A stretch of 51,449 nucleotides of DNA from Candidatus Dormiibacterota bacterium (GTDB lineage: Bacteria; Chloroflexota; Dormibacteria; Dormibacterales; Dormibacteraceae), in contig CATPBK010000077.1 of assembly GCA_955652705.1 (NCBI GenBank), forward strand, positions 1 through 51,449. The letters run 5' to 3'. Below the pieces are notes generated by a model, which saw only the letters and a list, made by a program, of their open reading frames with translations, was not told the DNA's origin and did no database searches. Made by a program: the position numbers and the translations under genes. This document shows positions 7,528-15,269 of this stretch, in pieces. Positions within the stretch are counted from its first letter, which is position 1. Each line of letters starts with the position of its first letter.

Positions 7528-7992
7528 GTGGCAGCAGATGTACCGATCACAGCGGAGGGACTGGCGGCGGTCAAAGCCGAGGTCGAAGAGCTCACCAAGG
7601 TTCGCCGGCCGGCCATCGTCGAGAAGATCAAGGCCGCCCGCGAGCTCGGCGACCTGAGTGAGAACTTCGAGTACCACTCGGCCAAGAACGAGCAGGGTTT
7701 CATCGAGTCGCGGATCGCCGAATTGGAGGCGATCATCAAGAACCACAAGCTGATCGAAGCGGCGCCTCCGTCCGACCGGGTTGAGGTCGGGTCCACCGTC
7801 CGCTTCCAGGAGGAGGGCGGTCCGGAGGAGGCCTACCGGATCGTCGGCCCGGCGGAGGCGGACCCGAAAAACGGCCGGGTGAGCTTCGAATCCGCGATCG
7901 GGAAGGCGATGCTCGGCAAGCGGCCGGGCCAGAGCGTCGAGGTCGAGACCCCGGGCGGGTCCTACACGGTCAAGATCCTGGCGATCGAATAA
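7528..7992 (+). CDS. greA: transcription elongation factor GreA
   Basis: A 154-residue GreA. This factor enters the RNA polymerase secondary channel and stimulates cleavage of backtracked RNA. The N-terminal coiled-coil has the signature ARELGDLSENFEY (about residues 36-48), with the acidic Asp and Glu at the hairpin tip that hold the catalytic metal. The C-terminal FKBP-like domain follows (about 80-154), with the typical GRVSFESAIGKAMLGK. Start: GTG 7528 gives the standard length; upstream sequence in frame belongs to the inverted-repeat element. No good Shine-Dalgarno sequence is visible. The last 23 bases overlap the 3' end of the convergent CDF gene. Confidence 0.95.
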   Translation: MAADVPITAEGLAAVKAEVEELTKVRRPAIVEKIKAARELGDLSENFEYHSAKNEQGFIESRIAELEAIIKNHKLIEAAPPSDRVEVGSTVRFQEEGGPEEAYRIVGPAEADPKNGRVSFESAIGKAMLGKRPGQSVEVETPGGSYTVKILAIE

Positions 7993-8887
7993 TCAGCTCT
8001 TCGGGGGCGCCGCCGTGGAGGTCTTCCTTGCACGGGTGGCAGTACTCGACCTGGATCGTGGTGTGGCCGATTCGAAACTGCTTGTCGAGCCGATTGGCAA
8101 GGTCGGCCACCAGGTGCTCGGCGTCCGCCAGCGAGCGCTCGCTGAGCACCAGGTGGGCGCTCAGAGCCACCTCCTCGGGCGAGAGCGACCAGACGTGCAG
8201 GTCGTGCACACCATCGACGCCCGTGCTGGACAGGATCTCCGACTGCACGTCGCGCAGCTTCATGCCGCGCGGAGTGGACTCGAGGAGGATGTCAACCGTC
8301 TGGATCACGATCCGGAAGGCTCCCCAGGCGATCAAGGCGGCGATGGCGATCGAGAGCAGGGGGTCGATGAAGAGCCAGCCGGTCAACAGGATCACCGCTC
8401 CGGCGACCACCACACCTGCGGAGGCGGCGATGTCGCCGATCACGTGGAGCAGCGCGGCCCTAACGTTGATGCCGCCACCTGCGTTGCGCAGCCGGAAGCC
8501 CACGAACGCGTTGATCGCGATCCCGGCCAGGGCGCTCACGATGATGATTCCGCCGGCCACCGGCTGCGGGTGGAGGAACCTCCGCGCCGCCTCGTAGCCG
8601 ATGCCGCCCACGAGCAGGATCAGGGTCGCACCGTTGACCATGGCGGCCAGGATCTCGACGCGGTGATAGCCGTAAGTCCGCCGGGCGTCGGCCGGCCGTT
8701 CGCCCTGGCGGACCGCGAACCAGGCCAGCCCCAGCGCGAACACATCGGTCAGGACGTGGCCGGCGTCTGAGAGGAGTGCGAGTGAGTGCGAGAGCAGTCC
8801 ACCCGCCAGCTCGATAATGAGCACCACTGCCGTGAGGCCGAGCGCCAGCAGCAATCGGTTACCTGCCCGAGAAGATCGTTCTGACAT
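7970..8887 (-). CDS. cation diffusion facilitator (CzcD-like metal/H+ antiporter)
   Basis: A 305-residue CDF transporter exporting Zn2+ or a related divalent cation in exchange for protons. Six membrane segments are visible. The two metal-binding HxxxD motifs sit where expected: SDAGHVLTD in helix 2 (about residues 40-48) and HVIGDIAAS in helix 5 (about 148-156). The cytoplasmic C-terminal domain (about 205-290) includes VHDLHVWSLS, usual in the Zn-binding dimer domain, and the end has CHPC. The loop between helices 4 and 5 lacks the long His-rich stretch of zinc-specific eukaryotic members. It is divergent from the M24 peptidase by 29 bases. Confidence 0.92.
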   Translation of the reverse strand: MSERSSRAGNRLLLALGLTAVVLIIELAGGLLSHSLALLSDAGHVLTDVFALGLAWFAVRQGERPADARRTYGYHRVEILAAMVNGATLILLVGGIGYEAARRFLHPQPVAGGIIIVSALAGIAINAFVGFRLRNAGGGINVRAALLHVIGDIAASAGVVVAGAVILLTGWLFIDPLLSIAIAALIAWGAFRIVIQTVDILLESTPRGMKLRDVQSEILSSTGVDGVHDLHVWSLSPEEVALSAHLVLSERSLADAEHLVADLANRLDKQFRIGHTTIQVEYCHPCKEDLHGGAPEELIIRSPGS

Positions 8888-8916
8888 TACGTGTGCCTTA
8901 GCCTAAGTCTCCCCAT

Positions 8917-9984
8917 ATGGGCCTGAAACGATTCCAGGACTGGATGCGGTCGGAAGGCGTCAGCGCCGCCTGCCTGACGGACCCCACGTCGATCGGCTAC
9001 CTGACCGGCTTCTTCTGCAAGCCGTACGAACGCGTCCTGGCCCTCGCGGTCGGCGACGGCACCGCCGTCCTGGTCGTTCCAGCCCTCGAGCGTGACAACG
9101 CCGAGGGCAGCGCGAGCGACGTCGAGGTGGCTGCCTACGCTGATGGCGAGGACGGCTTCCAACTGGTCCGCGAGGCGCTCGGCGACGCCTCCCGCCTGGC
9201 CGTCGAGAAAGGCCACCTGACTGTCGCGCGAGCAGAGGCGCTCCGCGCAGGGGAGCTGGTCGAATGCGGCGCGGCCGTGCGCCGCCTGCGGGCGGTCAAG
9301 ACGCCGGCCGAGATCGAGCTCCTGGCCCAGGCGGCTAAGGCCACGGACGGGGTCACCGAGGCGATCCTGGCCGACCTGCGCCCGGGCCAGACCGAGCTGG
9401 AGGTGAGCGCCCGGCTCGCCACCCTGATCGGCGATGAGGGGTGCAAGCTCTCCTTCGAGTCTCTGGTCCAGTTCGGACCCAGCTCCGCGCTTCCTCACCA
9501 CTCGCCTGACGACCAGCCGCTCGCCCCGGGCGACCTGGTGCTCCTCGACTTCGGCGCCAGGCACGCCGGCTATAACGCGGACACGACACGCATGGCGGTC
9601 GCCGGCGATCCCGACGAGAAGCAGCTCGAGGTGCACCGCGTCGTCCTCGAAGCCCACGACCGAGCGATCGAGGCCGTGCGCCAGGGGGTCACAGCCGGGG
9701 CTGTCGACCAGGCCGCGCGCCGCGTCATCGCCGACGCCGGTTATGGAGATCGGTTCATCCACCGGGTCGGCCACGGGATCGGGCTCGAAGCCCACGAGGA
9801 CCCGAGCCTGGAGCCCAACTCGGCCTACGTGCTGGAGGCGGGCATGGCCATCACCATCGAGCCAGGCGTCTACATTCCCGGCTGGGGCGGGATCCGGATC
9901 GAGGATGACGTCATCGTCGAGCGCGACGGCGCCAGAGTCTTGACCGCGGCCGACCGGGGCCTCAAGGTCATCGCAACGCGCTGA
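8917..9984 (+). CDS. M24 family aminopeptidase P / Xaa-Pro dipeptidase
   Basis: A 355-residue two-domain metallopeptidase. The N-terminal creatinase-like domain spans about 1-125 and the pita-bread catalytic domain about 130-355. All five metal ligands are present: D211 (LLDFGA), D222 (NADTTR), H286 (GHGIGL), E315 (TIEPG) and E329 (RIEDD). These proteins hydrolyse X-Pro bonds in peptides, usually with two Mn2+ or Co2+. Length is standard. The start is ATG at 8917. AIM24 follows 22 bases downstream, possibly in the same transcript. Confidence 0.92.
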   Translation: MGLKRFQDWMRSEGVSAACLTDPTSIGYLTGFFCKPYERVLALAVGDGTAVLVVPALERDNAEGSASDVEVAAYADGEDGFQLVREALGDASRLAVEKGHLTVARAEALRAGELVECGAAVRRLRAVKTPAEIELLAQAAKATDGVTEAILADLRPGQTELEVSARLATLIGDEGCKLSFESLVQFGPSSALPHHSPDDQPLAPGDLVLLDFGARHAGYNADTTRMAVAGDPDEKQLEVHRVVLEAHDRAIEAVRQGVTAGAVDQAARRVIADAGYGDRFIHRVGHGIGLEAHEDPSLEPNSAYVLEAGMAITIEPGVYIPGWGGIRIEDDVIVERDGARVLTAADRGLKVIATR

Positions 9985-10006
9985 CCGGCTGAGGAGGTAA
10001 GGCGAA

Positions 10007-10738
10007 ATGGAGTACAAGATCCTGGGCACGACGATGCCCGTTCTCGAGGTCACGCTCCAGCCCCAAGAGTGGATCATCGCCGAGTCGGGAGAGCTCTCCT
10101 GGATGACCGCCAGCATCGGCCTCCAGAGCGGGGTCCAGATCGGCGGTCAGCAGGGAGGTCTGCTCGGCGCCCTGACGCGGGCCCTGACGGGCTCCACGAT
10201 CTTCATGACGCAGTACTACGCCTACCAGGCCCCTGGCCAGGTCTCGTTCGCGACCAAGGTACCCGGCCAGATCCTGCCCATCGAGATCCCGGCCGGACAT
10301 CCCGGCTACGTGCTGCACCGGCACGGGTTCCTGGCCGGCGGGCCGCAGATCCAGCTCGGCATCGCGATGCAGCAGAAGCTGGGCGGCGGCGTTTTCGGAG
10401 GCATGGGTCTGTTCATGCCCCGAGTCACGGGTCAGGGCTTGTTCTGGGCCGAGCTCTCCGGCGAGGTGATCGTGCGGGACCTCCAGCAGGGCGAGACGCT
10501 GCGGGTGCACCCGGGCCACGTCGGGATGCTGGACGCCGGCGTCCAGTTCTCGATCACCACCGTGCCTGGGATCAGGAACGTCCTCTTCGGTGGCGACGGT
10601 CTCTTCCTGGCCCAGCTGATCGGGCCGGGCCGGATCTGGCTGCAGACGCTGACCCTGCCCAACCTGGCGCACGCCATCTCGCACTACCTGCCTTCGGCGG
10701 AGGCGACCTCGGTGGGCCCGAGGATTACGTTCGGCTAG
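10007..10738 (+). CDS. AIM24 family protein
   Basis: A 243-residue protein of the AIM24/TIGR00266 family, a beta-rich fold of unknown biochemical role. Typical family features are WIIAESGELSWM near the N-terminus, a Gly-rich loop (GGQQGGLLGALTRALTG, about 47-63), HPGYVLHRHGFLAG in the middle, and LFGGDGLFLAQLIGPG at about 188-203, the most conserved part. A strong GAGGAGG precedes ATG 10007. No membrane segment is clear. The gene probably shares a transcript with the peptidase and ends at a GC-rich hairpin. Confidence 0.9.
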   Translation: MEYKILGTTMPVLEVTLQPQEWIIAESGELSWMTASIGLQSGVQIGGQQGGLLGALTRALTGSTIFMTQYYAYQAPGQVSFATKVPGQILPIEIPAGHPGYVLHRHGFLAGGPQIQLGIAMQQKLGGGVFGGMGLFMPRVTGQGLFWAELSGEVIVRDLQQGETLRVHPGHVGMLDAGVQFSITTVPGIRNVLFGGDGLFLAQLIGPGRIWLQTLTLPNLAHAISHYLPSAEATSVGPRITFG

Positions 10739-10741
10739 GTT

Positions 10742-10764
10742 CCCTCCCCACTTGATGGGGAGGG
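10742..10764. terminator. hairpin between convergent AIM24 and dapF genes
   Basis: CCCTCCCC (10742-10749) pairs with GGGGAGGG (10757-10764); A10750 and T10756 can extend the stem. It sits four bases after the AIM24 stop and directly before the dapF stop, so it could serve both strands. It is followed on the plus strand by TCAGGGTGGGGGC, not by a T-run, so classical intrinsic termination is doubtful. Confidence 0.5.
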
Positions 10765-11622
10765 TCAGGGTGGGGGCGAGGGGAGCAGCACTCCCTCCAG
10801 GTCGGCCAGCTCGACCTCGGCGCGGTAGACGCGCTGGGCCGGACCCGTCTGGACCAGATTGCCCCCCGCGTCCTTGCGGACCTGGAGCCGGCCGCCCGGC
10901 ATGCTGATCGTCACCTCGTCGTCGACCAGTCCCTCCCGCATCAGCACGGCGGCCACCGCGCTGGCGCTCGTCCCCGAAGCCAGCGTGTAGCCGGCGCCGC
11001 GCTCCCAGATCTCGATCCGGGCGTGGGCGCGGTCGATCACCTCGACCAGCTGGACGTTGGTCCGCTCCGGGAACATTGGGTGCCGTTCGACGTAGGGACC
11101 GAGCTGGACCGCTCGCCGCTCGTCGACTACCTCGTCGAAGATGACCGCGTGCGGGTTGCCCACCGAGACCAGGGCCGCGTGAACTCGCCCGGCGGGCGTC
11201 TCCAGGGCGACCCGCCGCGGCTCGCCGTCCACTAAGGCAGGGAGGTCGGCAGCCCGGAAGGAGGGCGGTCCGATGTTCAGCTCGGAGACCACCACCGGGC
11301 CCAGGCTGGAAAGGATGCGGACCTGGCTCGGGCCCGCTTGCGTCGTCATCTCGAAAGTCTTGGGGGCGCCGTGCACGAGGACGGCGTGGGTCGCCGTGAT
11401 TCGCAAGCCGTTGCCGCTGCGCTGGGCCTCGCTGCCGTCAGGGTTGAAAACCCTCACCGACATCGCCTTGGGATCGAAGGCCAGGAGGCCATCGGAACCG
11501 AGCCCGTAGTGGCGGTGGCAGAGAGTTGGTACGAGGCGCTCCAGCTCCTCCAACGGAGCGGGCAGGTCGACCACCAGGTAGTCGTTGCCGAGAGCCTGGT
11601 ACTTCCAGAGCTGCAACGGCAT
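10765..11622 (-). CDS. dapF: DapF-like epimerase with both catalytic cysteines replaced by serine
   Basis: A 285-residue protein with the two-domain fold of diaminopimelate epimerase, which converts LL- to meso-diaminopimelate for lysine and peptidoglycan synthesis using two cysteines as acid and base. Family motifs are clear: KYQALGNDYLVVD at the start, GLGSDGLL, NPDGSEAQRSGNGLR (about 60-74), SVGNPHAV, and WERGAGYTLASGTSASA (about 206-222). In ordinary DapF the last two read CGNG and ACGTG; here the cysteine positions are S69 (codon AGC) and S216 (codon TCG). The rest of the active-site frame is retained. Either this lineage has a variant enzyme or the reaction has changed. ATG at 11622 gives the standard length. 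Confidence 0.85.
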   Translation of the reverse strand: MPLQLWKYQALGNDYLVVDLPAPLEELERLVPTLCHRHYGLGSDGLLAFDPKAMSVRVFNPDGSEAQRSGNGLRITATHAVLVHGAPKTFEMTTQAGPSQVRILSSLGPVVVSELNIGPPSFRAADLPALVDGEPRRVALETPAGRVHAALVSVGNPHAVIFDEVVDERRAVQLGPYVERHPMFPERTNVQLVEVIDRAHARIEIWERGAGYTLASGTSASAVAAVLMREGLVDDEVTISMPGGRLQVRKDAGGNLVQTGPAQRVYRAEVELADLEGVLLPSPPP

Positions 11623-11735
11623 GGAACAAGAGAGTACCGATGTTTGGTTTAATGTTCGCGATGCGGCCGGTGAGCAACGTCCAGTTCCCCGCGATGCGGC
11701 TCGTGCACGCTCCCGCCTGCTTCTGTACCCGCTAG

Positions 11736-11794
11736 GACCGGAACACCCCTTCCCCGCCTGAACTCGCCGCGGAGGAAGGTATCCGGTCTTTTTT
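11736..11794 (+). terminator. attenuator-like hairpin with T-run in the sulfurtransferase leader
   Basis: GACCGGA (11736-11742) pairs with TCCGGTC (11782-11788), and CCTTCC (11748-11753) pairs with GGAAGG (11774-11779), giving a two-part stem followed directly by six T residues (11789-11794). It lies 60 bases before the rhodanese start and more than 110 bases downstream of the divergent dapF start, so it is in the 5' leader rather than at the end of a gene. This arrangement suits regulated premature termination. I could not match the upstream leader to a known riboswitch class. Confidence 0.55.
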
Positions 11795-11854
11795 CTTTGC
11801 CAAGCCAGTGACTTTTGTCGCCCACTCGAATTCACGGAGGTAGGTAATCCAAAA

Positions 11855-12703
11855 ATGGGAAGCAACGGACACATCGCCAACCCGGAGGCCCTGGTCTCGA
11901 CCGATTGGGCCGCCGAGCACCAGAACGATCCCGGCGTCCGCGTCGTCGAGGTCGACGTCGACACCACGGCCTACTCCAAGGGCCACCTTCCCAGCGCGGT
12001 GGGCTGGGACTGGCGCAACGACCTCCAGGCCACGCCGGTTCGGGACCTCGCGCCCAAGGACAAGCTCGAAGAGCTTCTGAGCCGAAGCGGCATCGAGCCC
12101 AGCACCACGATCCTGCTTTACGGCGACAACAACAACTGGTTTGCCGCCTACGCCTACTGGACGCTCAAGTACCACGGCCACGACAAGGTCAAGCTGATCG
12201 ACGGCGGCCGGGTGAAGCTGGAGGCCGAAGGCCGGCAGTTCACGACCGACGAGCCCAAGCACGCGCCGGCCAGCTACAAGTTCAGCGGCTCACCCCGGGA
12301 GGAGATCCGGGCCTACCGGGACGACGTCAAGGACGCCATCGGCAAGGTCGGCCTGGTTGACGTCCGCTCGCCGGGCGAGTTCTCGGGCGAGCTGCTTGCC
12401 CCGGAGAACCTTCCCCAAGAGGGCGCCCAGCGCGGCGGGCACATCCCGACCGCCAAGAACATCCCGTGGGCCAAGGCGGTCAAGGAGGACGGCACGTTCA
12501 AGGACGTCGGCGACCTGAAGGAGCTCTATGGCGCCCAGGGCATCACTCCCGACCGGAACACCATCGCGTACTGCCGGATCGGTGAGCGCTCCGCCCATAC
12601 CTGGTTCGTGCTGACAGAGCTCCTGGGCTACCCGAACGTCCGCAACTACGACGGCTCCTGGACGGAATGGGGCAGCCTCATCAAGGCACCCATCGAGAAG
12701 TAG
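11855..12703 (+). CDS. sulfurtransferase with two rhodanese domains
   Basis: A 282-residue protein of two rhodanese domains (about 10-130 inactive, about 150-280 catalytic). The catalytic cysteine is C240 in YCRIGERSAH, and the active loop CRIGER resembles thiosulfate sulfurtransferases. VDVRSPGEFSGE and GGHIPTAKNIPW are the usual rhodanese signatures. It would transfer sulfane sulfur from thiosulfate or a persulfide to an acceptor. The start ATG 11855 is preceded by CGGAGGTAGG at suitable distance. It heads an operon with DUF4395 and a thioredoxin-like protein, suggesting thiol-linked sulfur handling. Confidence 0.92.
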   Translation: MGSNGHIANPEALVSTDWAAEHQNDPGVRVVEVDVDTTAYSKGHLPSAVGWDWRNDLQATPVRDLAPKDKLEELLSRSGIEPSTTILLYGDNNNWFAAYAYWTLKYHGHDKVKLIDGGRVKLEAEGRQFTTDEPKHAPASYKFSGSPREEIRAYRDDVKDAIGKVGLVDVRSPGEFSGELLAPENLPQEGAQRGGHIPTAKNIPWAKAVKEDGTFKDVGDLKELYGAQGITPDRNTIAYCRIGERSAHTWFVLTELLGYPNVRNYDGSWTEWGSLIKAPIEK

Positions 12704-12705
12704 CG

Positions 12706-13137
12706 ATGGTTGATCACTCCGCGCTAAAAGTGAACCAGACCGGGATCGTGCTGACGGTCCTGGTCGCGTTCGCCGCCAGCCTCGTCTTCTGGCCGGCGGT
12801 CTGGCTGATCCCGGCCCTGGCTGTCGTGCTGCTGGCAGGCACCATCGACAACCGCCTGGCCCTCTTCAAGCAGATCTATTTCCAGGTCTTGAAGCCGCGC
12901 GGCATCGTCAAGCCGCGGCCGGTCGAGGACCGGCCCGAGCCGCACAACTTCGCGCAGGGCCTGGGCGGCGTGTTTCTGGTAGTGGCTTCGGTGCTGCTGC
13001 CGTTTGTACCTGTGCTCGGGCTGGCGCTGGCGCTCCTGGTCGGGGCTCTGGCGTTCATCAACCTGGCCTTCGGGTTCTGCCTGGGCTGCCAGATCTACTT
13101 CGTGCTCGGTCGCGCAGGTGTCCTGAGAGCGTCGTGA
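12706..13137 (+). CDS. DUF4395 membrane protein
   Basis: A 143-residue integral membrane protein with about four hydrophobic segments (15-33, 35-52, 83-105, 107-130). The C-terminal FGFCLGCQIYFVL contains the CxxC-type cysteine pair of DUF4395. The function is unknown, but the family is often found beside rhodanese and thioredoxin genes, as here, which suggests a role in moving sulfur or electrons across the membrane. ATG 12706 starts three bases after the rhodanese stop codon ends. Its stop overlaps the next start as GTGA. Confidence 0.85.
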   Translation: MVDHSALKVNQTGIVLTVLVAFAASLVFWPAVWLIPALAVVLLAGTIDNRLALFKQIYFQVLKPRGIVKPRPVEDRPEPHNFAQGLGGVFLVVASVLLPFVPVLGLALALLVGALAFINLAFGFCLGCQIYFVLGRAGVLRAS

Positions 13138-13526
13138 GCGTGGAAGTGCAGGCCGCCGCTCTGGGGATCGCCGGGGTGGCGGCCGGCCTGGCGGGGGTCG
13201 GCGTGAAGGTGGCCGGCTGGCGGGCCCGCCGGCGTGTCGTGGGAGAAGTGGGCACTCTCACGCGCGCCGACGGGCCTTCCATCCTCTACTTCACGACCGA
13301 CTCCTGCTCCGTCTGCCGGACCCACCAGGAGCCCGCCTTGTCGAGCCTGGAGGGTGTGTCGGTCCGCAAGGTGGACGCGGTCGCCGACGCGGCGCTGGCC
13401 CGCCGCTTCCATGTCCTGACGGTGCCGACGACGGTCGTCCTCGACGCCGAAGGGACCACCCGCCACGTCAATTACGGGTTCGCGCCTGCATCGAAGCTCA
13501 AGGAGCAGCTCGCGACCGCGTCGTAA
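13134..13526 (+). CDS. membrane-anchored thioredoxin-like protein
   Basis: A 130-residue protein starting at GTG 13134, inside the four-base overlap with DUF4395. A hydrophobic N-terminal segment (about 7-29) is followed by a basic stretch RARRR, then a thioredoxin fold (about 40-130) with the active-site motif CSVC at 58-61 and the cis-proline loop VPTTVV. The CxVC variant and the membrane anchor suggest a dedicated reductant for the rhodanese/DUF4395 pair rather than a general thioredoxin. Its topology (inside or outside) cannot be decided from sequence alone. Confidence 0.85.
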   Translation: MSVEVQAAALGIAGVAAGLAGVGVKVAGWRARRRVVGEVGTLTRADGPSILYFTTDSCSVCRTHQEPALSSLEGVSVRKVDAVADAALARRFHVLTVPTTVVLDAEGTTRHVNYGFAPASKLKEQLATAS

Positions 13527-13536
13527 CCTCTTCGCC

Positions 13537-14760
13537 ATGCGCAAGATGGCCTGGCTGCTTGGTGCGGCAATCCTGCTTGGCGCTTGCAGCCTCGGCCGCT
13601 CCACAGCCCCGACGCTGATCGGCGCCATCTACCCGCTTTCCGGCCCGCAGGCGCCCGGCGGCCAGCAGGAGCTGGCCGGGCTTCGCGCCGCGCTCGAGGT
13701 GGCCCAGCGACAGGGCCTGGCGCGCGCCGCTGACGTCCAGCTCAAAGTCCTCGACGTGCAGACGCCGTACCAGGCGATCGCGGCCGTGGACCGCCTTGTC
13801 GACCAGGAACACGTCCAGGTCATCGTGGGGTCCTACGGCAGCGACATCGCGATCGCGGCAGCGACTCGGGCCGACCAGCGCCGCGTCGTCTACTGGGAGA
13901 CCGGCGCCGTCGCCGACGAGGTCACGCTTCACCGGCGCTACGTCTTTCGAACCGTCGCCACCGGCAGCACGCTGGGCCGGATGGCAGCCCGCTTCACGGC
14001 GCAGGTGCTGGTGCCGCAGGCCGGGATCACGGCCGCCCAGGCGCGAGTCGTGGTCGTGCACACCACCGACCCCTATGGGCGATCGGTCGCCGACGGCGAG
14101 GCCGCGCAAGCCAAGGCGGACGGGCTGCAGGTGGTCGCCAAGCTCGCCTATGACCCGCGCAGCTTCGATCCGGCCGAGGTCGTGAGCCGCCTGGCTGCCG
14201 CCCGGCCGGACTACCTCTGGGACGTCAGCTACCTGGACGACGGCATCGCCATCTGGCAGGCGGTCCTGGACAGCAAGCTCCAACTCCGCGCCGCGATCGG
14301 CACCAGCTCGGCTTTCTGCATGCCCGACTTCCAGCGCCGCCTGGGCAGCAGGGCCACCGGGGTCTACGCGGCGGACAAGCCCGACCAGGTGGTCAGCCCG
14401 GCGGCCCTTTCGGCCGAGGCACGCGGTCTCCTGGCCGAGGCGGCCGCTCGCTACGGGGCGCTCAACAGCGGCGCCGCCATGGGCATCCCGGGGGTAGCCG
14501 GCTTTGTGGGCGGCTGGGCGCTCTTCCACGACGTGCTACCGAAGGTGAAGGGTGGCCTTACCGCTGACGCCGTGCGGGCCGCCGCACTAGAGGTCGACGT
14601 GCCCTCTGGCCAGGAGATCAACGGGGCAGGCATCAAGTTCGCACCGCAGGGAAACCCGGACGCGGGCCAGAACCGGCGGGCGGCGGCGGTGGTCGGCCAG
14701 TGGCAGGCCGACGGGCAGATGAAGGTCCTCTTCCCACCGGCTTTTGCGACCGGAGCCTAG
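13537..14760 (+). CDS. periplasmic-binding lipoprotein, branched-chain amino acid type
   Basis: A 407-residue substrate-binding protein of the Leu/Ile/Val (Peripla_BP_6) family. The N-terminus MRKMAWLLGAAILLGAC is a lipoprotein signal with lipobox LGAC, so C16 would be lipidated. The first domain has the typical IGAIYPLSGPQAPGGQQ and the second an NAD-like fold with VVVVHTTDPYGRS. Family ligands are branched amino acids, amides or urea; the exact ligand cannot be read here. No permease or ATPase of this class is adjacent, so it is an orphan receptor. It begins 10 bases after the thioredoxin gene and may be co-transcribed with it. Confidence 0.88.
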   Translation: MRKMAWLLGAAILLGACSLGRSTAPTLIGAIYPLSGPQAPGGQQELAGLRAALEVAQRQGLARAADVQLKVLDVQTPYQAIAAVDRLVDQEHVQVIVGSYGSDIAIAAATRADQRRVVYWETGAVADEVTLHRRYVFRTVATGSTLGRMAARFTAQVLVPQAGITAAQARVVVVHTTDPYGRSVADGEAAQAKADGLQVVAKLAYDPRSFDPAEVVSRLAAARPDYLWDVSYLDDGIAIWQAVLDSKLQLRAAIGTSSAFCMPDFQRRLGSRATGVYAADKPDQVVSPAALSAEARGLLAEAAARYGALNSGAAMGIPGVAGFVGGWALFHDVLPKVKGGLTADAVRAAALEVDVPSGQEINGAGIKFAPQGNPDAGQNRRAAAVVGQWQADGQMKVLFPPAFATGA

Positions 14761-14762
14761 CG

Positions 14763-15269
14763 TCAGCCCAGTTGGCGCTCCATGAGCATGATGTCCATCC
14801 AGCGGTTGAACTTGAAGGCCGCTTCGTGGATCGTGCCCACGCTCTTGAACCCCATGGCCTCGTGCAGGCGGGTGCCGGACCGGTTGTCCACCGCGACACT
14901 GGCCACCATCGTGCGATAGCCCATCGCCTGCGCCTCTTCGACCAGGCGCCCAAGCAGCGCCTTGCCGATCCCGTTGCCGTGATGAAGCGGGTCGACGTAG
15001 ACGAGGTCCTCGACGGTGGCGGTCAGGCCCCGGCGGCCCCAGGGCAAGAGCCGGCCCCAGCCGACCACGCCCTCCTCGCCGTCGGCCACCAGCAGCCGGC
15101 TTTTCTTGCCATGCTCTTCCCACCAGTCCTCCGCCTCCTCGCGAGAGAGCGGTTCGGCGTCAATCGTGGCGAAGGTCTGGTTCACGGCCCAGTTGTAGAT
15201 GCCCATGATCGCCGCCAGGTCGTCATGACCGGCCGGCCGGATGGTGAAATTCGCGGTGGCCCCTTTCAT
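14763..15269 (-). CDS. GNAT family N-acetyltransferase
   Basis: A 168-residue acetyltransferase resembling phosphinothricin acetyltransferases. FTIRPAGHDDLAAIMGIYNW opens the fold, VEDLVYVDPLHHGNGIGKAL (about 84-103) is motif A with the acetyl-CoA pyrophosphate loop (H/G-N-G-I-G-K), and NRSGTRLHEAMGFKSVGTI is motif B. The substrate is probably a small amine. It starts at ATG 15269. The reverse-complementary CATG at 15267-15270 also supplies the ATG of the divergent mutarotase, so the start codons overlap. Confidence 0.88.
   Translation of the reverse strand: MKGATANFTIRPAGHDDLAAIMGIYNWAVNQTFATIDAEPLSREEAEDWWEEHGKKSRLLVADGEEGVVGWGRLLPWGRRGLTATVEDLVYVDPLHHGNGIGKALLGRLVEEAQAMGYRTMVASVAVDNRSGTRLHEAMGFKSVGTIHEAAFKFNRWMDIMLMERQLG

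Noticed and set aside
11640-11794. SAM-type riboswitch before the sulfurtransferase operon.
   Set aside because: No SAM-I or SAM-IV core sequence can be recognised; only the hairpin and T-run are supported.
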